Assembly (NCBI GenBank): GCA_964629645.1
Contig: CAZVSU010000104.1
Location: 1 to 6,766 of the forward strand
Source of the DNA: JAAKFL01 sp964629645
GTDB lineage: Bacteria > Chlamydiota > Chlamydiia > Chlamydiales > SLFE01
Reading direction: 5' to 3'
DNA: 6,766 nt
In this document: positions 1 through 4,301 of the stretch, piece after piece
How positions within the stretch are numbered: the first letter of the stretch is position 1
How the letters are laid out: the number at the start of each line of letters is the position of its first letter
Notes under the pieces: model-generated
Seen by the model: only the letters and a program-made list of their open reading frames with translations
What the model was told of the DNA's origin: nothing
The model's database searches: none
Made by a program: the position numbers and the translations under genes

Positions 1-119
1 AATTTTTTATCCAGAAAACAAATAAAAATAATAAAAAAAATTTGTGAATGAGATATTTAATTAATAGATATCTATAGCTTATCCTAATTTTTTATCCAGA
101 AAAAAAATTTGTGAATGAT
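1..119. repeat. Two AT-rich direct repeat copies at the left edge
   Basis: The segments 1-51 and 86-119 both start with AATTTTTTATCCAGAAAA and end with AAATTTGTGAATGA. The first copy has about 17 extra AT-rich bases in its middle. Between them is AT-rich sequence with GATATC-like words. No gene is visible here on either strand. The copies could be remnants of iterons or of a recombination site; only the repetition itself is certain. Confidence 0.7.
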
Positions 120-129
120 GTGTAGCGGC

Positions 130-378
130 CTGTTCCTCATCATATATAATAATTCTTTAGCATTCCTCGTGCCTATAGGGTGATATATCTGTCATACCTG
201 TGCGCCGTTGGGTTGCGCCGTTTTCCTGGGTATATACCTGGTGATGCCGAATAATGCTAAATAATGCTAAATACACCTACCGTACCTGGGTTTTGGGAAA
301 AATTGGGATTTTGCGCCGTTTTCCTGGATTTTACCGTATATGGCAATATTCCTGTTTTGCGGCAAAATTCCTGGAAGT
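130..378. repeat. Cluster of short degenerate motifs (TWCCTGG and TGCGCCGTT), no gene
   Basis: This non-coding stretch carries about nine copies of a short word of the form T(T/A)CCTG(G), for example near 196, 221, 233, 280, 318, 346 and 367. Three copies of GCGCCGTT lie near 203, 216 and 314; the last two are part of the identical 15-mer GCGCCGTTTTCCTGG. A perfect 10-bp tandem duplication, AATAATGCTA, occurs around 250-270. Repeats at irregular spacing suggest protein-binding sites or a decayed repeat array, but no function can be assigned. It lies beyond the terminator of the block to its right. Confidence 0.45.
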
Positions 379-436
379 GGCGCTATGGTGGGTTTTTCCT
401 ACACTGGCCGTTTGTCCATGTATATGATATAAGCAT

Positions 437-475
437 AAAAAAAGGCCAACCGATGTGCTGGCACCGATTGGCCTT
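437..475 (-). terminator. Strong intrinsic terminator ending the 2913-542 gene block
   Basis: On the minus strand AAGGCCAA (475-468) pairs perfectly with TTGGCCTT (449-442). Six further pairs, including two G-U wobbles, extend the stem to 14 bp around a six-base loop (461-456). The stem is followed directly by a run of T (443-437), the standard form of a rho-independent terminator. On the plus strand the inner stem is weaker and there is no T-run after it, so the orientation is clear. It lies about 65 nt downstream of the stop codon at 542. Confidence 0.88.
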
Positions 476-489
476 AATGGGGACGGCGC

Positions 490-507
490 GTGTGCAATAT
501 TGCACAC
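490..507. repeat. Palindrome GTGTGCAATATTGCACAC (copy 1 of 4)
   Basis: This perfect 18-bp palindrome has the core GTGCAATATTGCAC. It sits between the stop codon of the 542-706 gene and the terminator, so it would lie in the 3' untranslated part of that mRNA. The same core recurs at 4321-4338 and 6274-6287, and with a longer centre at 6475-6490. Confidence 0.8.
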
Positions 508-541
508 AACTCCTTGGATAACTTGGTCGCGGAGGCGCCGG

Positions 542-706
542 TTACTCCGCCCGTTTCTCCTCACACATGACGAAACTCTCGTTGTTCTTCACAACCATCA
601 TTCGCTTGTACGCAAGTTTCCACGCTTTTACAGGAGGGTTCCCTTGTGAGACAAACTCTTTCACGAGATTGCCAAACATGACCGCTTCATTGTAATTGAA
701 TTTCAT
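542..706 (-). CDS. Small unknown protein, 54 aa
   Basis: This 54-codon gene starts ATG AAA TTC at 706 and ends TAA at 542-544. It reads MKFNYNEAVMFGNLVKEF... and ends ...CEEKRAE. A good ribosome site, AAAGGAG, lies 8-9 nt before the ATG. The start overlaps the stop of the gene to its right as ATGA, so translation is probably coupled. Composition looks protein-like: amphipathic helices with many Lys and Glu and a WKLAYKRMM segment near residue 30. I do not recognise the family. A short hairpin (GCGGAG 529-534 with CTCCGC 545-550) spans its stop codon. It is the last gene before the terminator at 437-475. Confidence 0.8.
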   Translation of the reverse strand: MKFNYNEAVMFGNLVKEFVSQGNPPVKAWKLAYKRMMVVKNNESFVMCEEKRAE

Positions 707-1047
707 CTTGCTATCTCCTTTGAATTATAGACCTCGTGTTCTCTCCACCGGCGGTTGACTTCAGAGATATCGAATTGCGCCTTGTACTCTTCTATTGTAA
801 TGTCCTCTCGTAAGTAGTCAAGGGCATACAACACTTTGGGCGTCCAGTAGGCGCGATTTGCTAGACACATTTCCTGGACTTTATCAACAAATGCGATCAT
901 GGCCGGATGGCTACGCATTTGCGCCTGGTCCCTGTCGGTATCTTTGGCGATTTCCGGCAAAACCTCTTCTACAAAAGTCTTTAAAACACCGGAAATGTTG
1001 CTGGCATCCATCATGTTCCACACGATCTTTTTGGTCTCTGGTTTCAC
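703..1047 (-). CDS. Unknown, mostly helical protein, 114 aa
   Basis: The frame begins with GTG at 1047, reading MKPETKKIVWNMMDAS. The GTG start is supported by GAAAGGGGGACA just before it, the same ribosome-site word that precedes the ATG starts at 1591 and 2145. The GTG also overlaps the TGA of the preceding gene (GTGA). An internal ATG pair (MMDASN) would be the alternative start. The protein is acidic to neutral, rich in predicted helix, with no obvious signal peptide, membrane segment or metal site. It ends ...YNSKEIAR, its TGA overlapping the next ATG by 4 nt. Function is not recognisable; small phage or plasmid accessory protein is the best description. Confidence 0.85.
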   Translation of the reverse strand: MKPETKKIVWNMMDASNISGVLKTFVEEVLPEIAKDTDRDQAQMRSHPAMIAFVDKVQEMCLANRAYWTPKVLYALDYLREDITIEEYKAQFDISEVNRRWREHEVYNSKEIAR

Positions 1048-1235
1048 TCCTGTCCCCCTTTCTGATTAGGGCGCACAATTCTGCGCCGATTTTCGTAATC
1101 ATCAGCATCCTGATGAACACGAATCTTAGACTTGTTCACTTTGGCTCGAAACATAAGCCTTTGAAGTTTACTGCGCGGCTTGCGAAATTTTTGCTCTTGG
1201 ACCTTCGCAAATTCGGGATGATCTTGCATCTTCAT
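1044..1235 (-). CDS. Small basic unknown protein, 63 aa
   Basis: The ATG at 1235 is preceded by a near-consensus ribosome site, AAAGGAGGT, six bases upstream. The product is strongly basic in residues 15-60 (KFRKPRSKLQRLMFRAKVNK and RRRIVRPNQKGG), so binding to nucleic acid or to an acidic partner is possible, but no fold is recognised. The last codons (QKGGQE) encode the ribosome site of the next gene, and its TGA overlaps that gene's GTG. It is the first gene after the 1295-1591 unit; the left arm of inverted repeat 1 lies just upstream of its ribosome site. Confidence 0.85.
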   Translation of the reverse strand: MKMQDHPEFAKVQEQKFRKPRSKLQRLMFRAKVNKSKIRVHQDADDYENRRRIVRPNQKGGQE

Positions 1236-1253
1236 AACGATACCTCCTTTTTT

Positions 1254-1281
1254 AGTTTACCGTCAACTTTACCCGGCTTGG
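1254..1281. repeat. Inverted repeat 1, left arm (3' side of gene 1295-1591)
   Basis: This 28-nt arm starts AGTTTACCGTCAAC and ends CCCGGCTTGG. Its reverse complement matches 1606-1633 with four differences. In the minus-strand transcript three of the four become G-U pairs, leaving one A-C mismatch. The two arms bracket exactly one gene (1295-1591). This arm lies between that gene's stop and the ribosome site of the next gene. Confidence 0.85.
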
Positions 1282-1294
1282 ACTTATTTGATTA

Positions 1295-1591
1295 TTATAT
1301 GTTCTCCTCGTTCATTGGATTAACAACTTCCGGCTCGGAAGGAACCGCGTCAATATCTGGTATTACCTCTGAGAACATCTCGCTTAACTTCTGCTGTGCA
1401 TCACGCAAACCTGCGGCACGTCCCATGCCGTAAGCATAATCGAAATTCCTGTCGTTGTTGTCAGTAGGAGTATTTGCAGAACTAATGCCCTTCAATCTCT
1501 CTGCCGCCTGCTCTTCGTGCTGTTGCTCAAGATAAGCAAGCTCGCTATGGCAACGTTTGATATCCAGGGCCACATTTTTCATTTGTCCCAT
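1295..1591 (-). CDS. Unknown helical protein, 98 aa, flanked by inverted repeats
   Basis: The best start is the ATG at 1591 (MGQMKNVALDIKRCHSEL), preceded by GAAAGGGGGACA. A longer frame to 1618 has no ribosome site and would run through the repeat arm. Residues about 8-45 look like a coiled helix (LAYLEQQHEEQAAERL). A second segment, DRNFDYAYGMGRAAGLRDAQ, resembles the DRDFEAGRLSILGYVRRVL segment of the protein at 1861-2145, hinting at distant relationship. The C-terminus is acidic. No known family is recognised. The gene stands alone between the two arms of inverted repeat 1 (1254-1281 and 1606-1633). Confidence 0.85.
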   Translation of the reverse strand: MGQMKNVALDIKRCHSELAYLEQQHEEQAAERLKGISSANTPTDNNDRNFDYAYGMGRAAGLRDAQQKLSEMFSEVIPDIDAVPSEPEVVNPMNEENI

Positions 1592-1605
1592 TCTGTCCCC
1601 CTTTC

Positions 1606-1633
1606 CCAAGCCAGGCAAGGTTGACAGTAAACT
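1606..1633. repeat. Inverted repeat 1, right arm (5' side of gene 1295-1591)
   Basis: Read on the minus strand this arm is AGTTTACTGTCAACCTT followed by GCCTGGCTTGG, ending immediately before the ribosome site GAAAGGGGGACA of the gene starting at 1591. It pairs with 1254-1281. Only 8 nt (CTTGTTTT, plus strand 1634-1641) separate it from the left arm of inverted repeat 2. Confidence 0.85.
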
Positions 1634-1641
1634 TGTTTTCT

Positions 1642-1668
1642 CTTTATCGGTTATTACTTACCCGGCCC
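1642..1668. repeat. Inverted repeat 2, left arm (3' side of genes 1678-2145)
   Basis: This 27-nt arm starts CTTTATCGGTTATTA and ends TTACCCGGCCC. Its reverse complement matches 2169-2195 with four differences, three of them G-U in the minus-strand transcript. It starts 9 nt downstream of the TAG of the 1678-1860 gene. It also resembles the left arm of inverted repeat 3: both contain CTCTTTATCGG (1640-1650 and 2212-2222) next to GTTTT. Confidence 0.85.
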
Positions 1669-1677
1669 GGTTAAAAT

Positions 1678-1860
1678 CTATAAGGATGAAAGCCTCTCGT
1701 GGTCTGCGACTTCCGCCGCAACTTCAACATTTACGTAAAGAAGCTCATCAAAGCTCAACCAGGAATCCCCGCTCTTGCTTCGGACAAGATACCGGAAATC
1801 ATCTATCTCCGGGTCAATTATCCTCTGCGGCTGGCCGTAAAGGTCTCGGATAAGCAGCAT
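1678..1860 (-). CDS. Small unknown protein, 60 aa
   Basis: The ATG at 1860 immediately follows the TAA of the preceding gene (TAAATG). Its ribosome site, AAAGGGGAT, lies inside the last codons (KKGDE) of that gene, so the pair is translationally coupled. The product begins MLLIRDLYGQPQRIIDPEID and contains a SWLSFDELLYVNVE stretch. It is acidic and probably a small alpha/beta fold. No family is recognised. It shares one inverted-repeat-bracketed unit with 1861-2145. Confidence 0.8.
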   Translation of the reverse strand: MLLIRDLYGQPQRIIDPEIDDFRYLVRSKSGDSWLSFDELLYVNVEVAAEVADHERLSSL

Positions 1861-2145
1861 TTACTCATCCCCTTTCTTGATATATGTCAACGTGCCGTCG
1901 GTGCCGTTCACCAGCCCCATATCAGGGCCGTTTAGCGCGATGTGTAAAACACGCCTGACATAGCCGAGAATGGAAAGGCGACCTGCTTCAAAATCGCGGT
2001 CGCGAGTGTTATCTTGATGATTGTTCAAAACATGTTCCGATTCGTATTCCTCGATCCGCTTGTCCGCTCTCTCTTCGAGAGTGGTGATTTCGTCCAGAAT
2101 CATCTCTACCCATTTTACTTTTTCTGCGTCTGTTAATTTTCTCAT
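1861..2145 (-). CDS. Unknown helical protein, 94 aa
   Basis: The start is the ATG at 2145 (MRKLTDAEKVKWVEMILDEI), preceded by AAAAAGGGGGACAC. The longer frame to 2166 has no ribosome site. Residues about 5-40 form a charged amphipathic helix (EITTLEERADKRIEEYESEH), followed by DRDFEAGRLSILGYVRRVL and a short glycine-containing tail. The arrangement of an N-terminal helix and a later (D/N)-R-(D/N)-F motif is similar to the 1295-1591 protein, which also has the same ribosome-site word. Function unknown. It lies with 1678-1860 between the arms of inverted repeat 2. Confidence 0.85.
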   Translation of the reverse strand: MRKLTDAEKVKWVEMILDEITTLEERADKRIEEYESEHVLNNHQDNTRDRDFEAGRLSILGYVRRVLHIALNGPDMGLVNGTDGTLTYIKKGDE

Positions 2146-2168
2146 GTGTCCCCCTTTTTCGGTCAAAA

Positions 2169-2195
2169 GGGCCGGGCAAATAATAACAAATAAAG
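2169..2195. repeat. Inverted repeat 2, right arm (5' side of genes 1678-2145)
   Basis: On the minus strand this arm reads CTTTATTTGTTATTA then TTTGCCCGGCCC. It lies 23 nt before the ATG at 2145, with the ribosome site in between. It pairs with 1642-1668. The next repeat arm (2212-2241) begins only 16 nt away, across a spacer that again contains CTTGTTTT. Confidence 0.85.
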
Positions 2196-2211
2196 TTTTT
2201 TGCTTGTTTTT

Positions 2212-2241
2212 CTCTTTATCGGCTTATCACTAGTCCGCCCT
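2212..2241. repeat. Inverted repeat 3, left arm (3' side of gene 2278-2913)
   Basis: This 30-nt arm starts CTCTTTATCGG, continues with ACTAGT, and ends CGCCCT. Its reverse complement matches 2954-2983 with four differences, three of them G-U pairs in the coding-strand transcript. The longest identical run is 11 nt. It is located 36 nt after the TAA of the lysine-rich protein gene. Confidence 0.85.
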
Positions 2242-2277
2242 CCTGTGGTTTCCGATCAATAATTAGAGGCTAGGTGG

Positions 2278-2913
2278 TTAGGCGGTGGCCTCCTTTTTGA
2301 CTGATTTTCCGGATGCGGTCTTTTTGCCGGTCTTGGCTTTGGTCTTTGTGCCGGTCTTTTTACCGCCGGTCTTTTTGCCGCTGGTTTCCGCTTTGGTTTC
2401 CGCTTTTTTCGCTTTGGTTTTCTTTTCGGACTTGACTTTTTCCGCGTCAGCCAGCGCCCTTTCTTTAATATCTTTGGGCGCGCCGACATGGAAACCGGCG
2501 CTCATGGCGCGCTCAGTCATATCTTTATGAGATATGACTTTGACCCCATGCTTTTTGTATACGGACTTGAAGTCACCGGACATCTCAATCTCGATGTTGA
2601 GTTGAGTGTCCTCAGGAGAGTCTGCGGGCAATTCCGCGAACTGATAGAGGCATTCCTCCCCGTCGGCGTGTGACTTCCGGAGCATTTTAATATAAAATCC
2701 GAGCTGTTTCCGGATATCTCCGAGCAGCGGGCCGATGAATATGCCCGTCGGCACGTCGAAAAGCCGAACACGTCCGAGCGCGGCTTTTTTCTCGGCAAGC
2801 GGTGTGCGCTTTTTGCCGCCGGTCGTTTCCGCTTTTTCCGCTTTTGCGGTCTTTGCGGTCTTTGCGGTCTTTGCGGTCTTTGCGGTCTTTGCGGTCTTGT
2901 TTATTTTCGACAT
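2278..2913 (-). CDS. Protein with lysine-rich tails at both ends, 211 aa
   Basis: The ATG at 2913 has GGGGAG seven bases upstream. Residues 6-23 are six perfect Lys-Thr-Ala repeats, continuing as AKAEKAETTGGKKR to about 36. A compact core follows at about 46-150, starting near GRVRLFDVPTGIF, containing DIRKQLGFYIKMLRKS and a QLNIEIEMSGDFKSVY strand-rich part. Residues about 158-211 form a second tail of Lys, Ala, Thr and Gly. Such tails resemble those of histone H1-like and HupB-like DNA-binding proteins, so DNA or RNA binding is a reasonable inference, but the core matches nothing I know. No signal peptide or membrane segment is seen. The gene stands alone between the arms of inverted repeat 3, downstream of a long structured leader. 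Confidence 0.88.
   Translation of the reverse strand: MSKINKTAKTAKTAKTAKTAKTAKAEKAETTGGKKRTPLAEKKAALGRVRLFDVPTGIFIGPLLGDIRKQLGFYIKMLRKSHADGEECLYQFAELPADSPEDTQLNIEIEMSGDFKSVYKKHGVKVISHKDMTERAMSAGFHVGAPKDIKERALADAEKVKSEKKTKAKKAETKAETSGKKTGGKKTGTKTKAKTGKKTASGKSVKKEATA
2846..2898 (-). repeat. Six tandem 9-bp units encoding (Lys-Thr-Ala)6
   Basis: The plus strand shows GCGGTCTTT repeated six times; only the last base of the final copy differs. Read on the coding strand, in frame, this gives the KTA repeats right after MSKIN. Near-identity at the DNA level, including third codon positions, suggests recent expansion by slippage or unequal exchange, and the length may vary between relatives. Confidence 0.9.
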
Positions 2914-2953
2914 AACTTAGCTCCCCTTTTTTGTTTTTGAGATTTACAAAAAT

Positions 2954-2983
2954 AGGGCGAACTAGTAAAAAACCGATAAAGAG
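2954..2983. repeat. Inverted repeat 3, right arm (5' side of gene 2278-2913)
   Basis: On the minus strand this arm starts CTCTTTATCGGTTTTTT, then ACTAGT and TCGCCCT. It pairs with 2212-2241 and lies about 40 nt upstream of the ATG at 2913, within the presumed 5' leader. Confidence 0.85.
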
Positions 2984-2995
2984 TAACTTTAAATT

Positions 2996-3122
2996 TTCAA
3001 AGAACTAAAATCCGACTTGCCGATTTTTCGGCAAGGCTAGTTAAAGGCCGGGCTTTGCGCTGGTTCGCTAGCTAGGACTACTAGCTAGTTACTCGCGCTT
3101 TGGCTTACTGATTTTTGAAAGA
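2996..3122 (-). promoter_or_regulatory. Hairpin-rich region, probable structured 5' leader
   Basis: Two perfect hairpins stand out: CTTGCCGA-TTTT-TCGGCAAG (3016-3035) and CTAGCTAG-GACTA-CTAGCTAG (3068-3088). The second is enclosed by GCGC on both sides. The segment is framed by near-identical words, TTTCAAAGAACTA at 2996 and TTTGAAAGAACTA at 3115, whose TTTCAAA and TTTGAAA parts are also complementary and could close the whole domain. It lies between a promoter candidate (3151-3179) and the gene starting at 2913, so it would be part of that mRNA's leader. A separate small RNA is also possible. It matches no riboswitch class I can name. Confidence 0.5.
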
Positions 3123-3142
3123 ACTATGCTTTATCTAAAAAG

Positions 3143-3179
3143 CTGATATCAGAGTATCACAATATCAAATTATTGTCAA
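3143..3179 (-). promoter_or_regulatory. Promoter candidate with perfect TTGACA and overlapping palindrome
   Basis: On the minus strand a perfect -35 box, TTGACA (3179-3174), is followed after 17 bp by TACTCT (3156-3151), a poor -10 box. GATACT overlapping it, with a TG extension, is an alternative. The perfect palindrome CTGATATCAG (3143-3152) touches the -10 region and could be a repressor site. The surrounding 3122-3245 sequence is AT-rich with no gene. Transcription from here would enter the structured leader and the gene at 2913. Confidence 0.35.
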
Positions 3180-3245
3180 GTTAAATTTTGATTAAAAATA
3201 AATTAATTTTTTTAATATTCACGATTGCAATAAACTAGAGTTAAA

Positions 3246-3356
3246 GGCAGGCACAGGCAGGGCAGGCAGGCACAGGCAAGGCACAGGCAGGCACAGGCAG
3301 GCACAGGCAGGCACAGGCAGGGCAGGCAGGCACAGGCAGGCACAGGCAGGGCAGGC
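3246..3356. repeat. GC-rich tandem array, 11 units of 9, 10 or 11 bp
   Basis: The array is built from GGCAGGCACA (seven copies), GGCAGGGCA (three copies) and GGCAAGGCACA (one copy), plus a final GGC. Unit lengths in order are 10, 9, 10, 11, 10, 10, 10, 9, 10, 10, 9. It is non-coding, strongly G-rich on the plus strand and C-rich on the minus strand, and surrounded by very AT-rich DNA. It contains many short G runs, so unusual DNA structure is possible. A role in replication, partition or as a simple slippage product cannot be separated from sequence alone. Confidence 0.92.
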
Positions 3357-3389
3357 TATCATAATGCAATACTAGATATCCCGGCCGTC

Positions 3390-3557
3390 ATACTATTTTA
3401 AAATTTGATATCATGATATATTAAAATCTAATATCAAATCCCGATCAATGTTTATCAATATTTTTGATATATACTATTTTAAAAATTGATATCATGATAT
3501 ATTAAAATCTAATATCAAATCTCGATCAATGTTTATCAATATTTTTGATATATACTA
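3390..3557. repeat. Tandem 81-bp AT-rich repeat, two copies, iteron-like
   Basis: Copy one is 3390-3470 and copy two 3471-3551, with two single-base differences; the first six bases of a third copy follow (3552-3557). Each copy holds several TTGATAT/ATATCAA arms: TTTGATAT pairs with ATATCAAA about 20 nt later, and TATCAA-TATTT-TTGATA forms another stem. ATATCATGATAT-type palindromes are also present. Multiple short repeats in an AT-rich non-coding block, beside a GC-rich array, resemble plasmid or phage origins and centromere-like sites. No replication or partition gene is visible next to it, so the function stays a hypothesis. Confidence 0.9.
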
Positions 3558-3566
3558 ATAGAAAAC

Positions 3567-3685
3567 CGCGACCATTGCCGGTAGCGATCAAAATAATCGG
3601 GCCAGAGGCTGAAGCTACCTCTGACCCGATTTTAAAGTGAGCCAGCACTTACGGTGCTAGGTTTTCAGGATGATAACTGTTCCTG
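3567..3685. other. Cluster of four hairpins downstream of the HNH operon
   Basis: In about 120 bp there are four inverted repeats: CGCGACC/GGTAGCG (3567-3586, one mismatch), the long stem at 3595-3631, AGCAC-TTACG-GTGCT (3644-3658) and CAGGA/TCCTG (3666-3685). The second is a likely terminator. The others may stabilise the 3' end of the operon's mRNA, or the whole could be a small structured RNA. No known RNA class is recognised. Confidence 0.45.
3595..3631 (-). terminator. Hairpin terminator for the 4978-3712 operon, possibly bidirectional
   Basis: On the minus strand AATCGGG-T-CAGAGG pairs with CCTCTG-G-CCCGATT around a nine-base loop, giving 13 paired positions with one internal mismatch. 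It is followed by ATTTTGA, a short T-run. On the plus strand the same stem is followed by TTTT as well, so it could act in both directions. It lies about 80 nt past the stop codon at 3712, where the operon should end. Confidence 0.6.
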
Positions 3686-3711
3686 ACCGATAAAAAGGGA
3701 GGCAAAAACAA

Positions 3712-4047
3712 TCATAAAGCAACATCCTCTAGCTCCCGCAAGTGTGACTCAATCCGTCTTTCTGCTTCCATCCTTCTTCTGCGCCCGGTCATGTGAAAAG
3801 ATTTGTGACATGATTTGTGCATAAAAACGAGGTTTCCGGGCGACCAGTTGTCATGATTGCCGTCTCTATGATGTACCGTCACCGATTCGATGGCCTTGGC
3901 CCGTGGGCGCTCTTGATGTTCCTCCGGCGCTTTCGACAATAAGGGTTCGCCGCAATAAGGGCAATTCTGCATCTTACAAGCGCACCACGCTAAGAGATGA
4001 GCATGGCGCTTTAATTGACGACTTGCTTTCTGTTCATTCCTGGGCAT
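3712..4047 (-). CDS. HNH family endonuclease, 111 aa
   Basis: The ATG at 4047 (MPRNEQKASRQLKRHAHLL) has AAGGTG about seven bases upstream. The protein shows the HNH plan: a CxxC knuckle (Cys29, Cys32 in CPYCGEPLL), then the central VTVHHRDGNHDNWSPGNL (His59, His60, Asp62, Asn72), then HKSCHKSFH (His77, Cys80, His81, His85). His60, Asn72 and His81 are the likely H-N-H residues and the cysteines the structural zinc site. Such proteins cut DNA and are common as phage packaging or homing nucleases and as free-standing phage genes; which role applies here is unknown. The basic flanks fit DNA binding. It is last in a four-gene operon, 9 nt after the zinc ribbon gene. Confidence 0.9.
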   Translation of the reverse strand: MPRNEQKASRQLKRHAHLLAWCACKMQNCPYCGEPLLSKAPEEHQERPRAKAIESVTVHHRDGNHDNWSPGNLVFMHKSCHKSFHMTGRRRRMEAERRIESHLRELEDVAL

Positions 4048-4056
4048 TATATCACC

Positions 4057-4296
4057 TTATATCAATCCCTTCTTTTTGAGCGCCTCTCTCAAAGGCTGTG
4101 GCTCCCGGTCGAGTATCTCCTCGGACTTATAACCGCAATTATTACACTTTATTTTAGGTCCTAACCACTCCGGGTTGCCGCATTCGGGACATTCGAGTCT
4201 ATTTTGCCGCCACTGTTCCGCTCTCTCTTTGTCTATACGCCCGGTCGGGTCCTTCCTGCTCTTTTTCTTCCCTTTCTTTTTTCGATGTCTTTCCAT
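4057..4296 (-). CDS. Basic zinc ribbon protein, 79 aa
   Basis: The ATG at 4296 is preceded by GGGGAG, which lies in the end of the preceding gene (stop at 4302). Residues 1-34 are extremely basic (RKKKGKKKSRK). They are followed by a four-cysteine ribbon, CPECGNPEW (Cys36, Cys39) and CNNCGYKSEE (Cys51, Cys54), which should bind one zinc. The C-terminal 20 residues end LREALKKKGLI. Zinc ribbons of this size often bind nucleic acid or act as adaptors; the basic N-terminus supports nucleic-acid contact. The exact family cannot be named. It sits between a coiled-coil protein and the HNH nuclease in one operon. Confidence 0.85.
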   Translation of the reverse strand: MERHRKKKGKKKSRKDPTGRIDKERAEQWRQNRLECPECGNPEWLGPKIKCNNCGYKSEEILDREPQPLREALKKKGLI

Positions 4297-4301
4297 CTAC
4301 C

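Noticed and set aside
331..564. 77-codon minus-strand ORF
   Set aside because: It runs through the intrinsic terminator, the palindrome and the end of the 542-706 gene, has no ribosome site and has an unconvincing composition.
1098..1125. CTGATGA followed by GAA, as in a hammerhead ribozyme
   Set aside because: It lies in a coding sequence and no flanking stems are formed.
858..1433. 191-codon plus-strand ORF
   Set aside because: It lies antisense to three well-supported minus-strand genes and crosses repeat arm 1254-1281; it has no ribosome site and its composition is that of a shadow frame.
2256..2489. Very basic 77-codon minus-strand ORF (RKKSSPKRKPKRKK)
   Set aside because: It is the shifted frame of the lysine-rich tail of the 2278-2913 gene; its basic look comes from the AAG/AAA-rich DNA, and it lacks a ribosome site.
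2209..2983. Classical insertion sequence with terminal inverted repeats
   Set aside because: The enclosed gene has no transposase features, no target-site duplication is seen, and neighbouring units have different repeat arms.
3246..3356. Possible CRISPR array
   Set aside because: The units are 9-11 bp direct repeats without unique spacers, and no cas genes are present.
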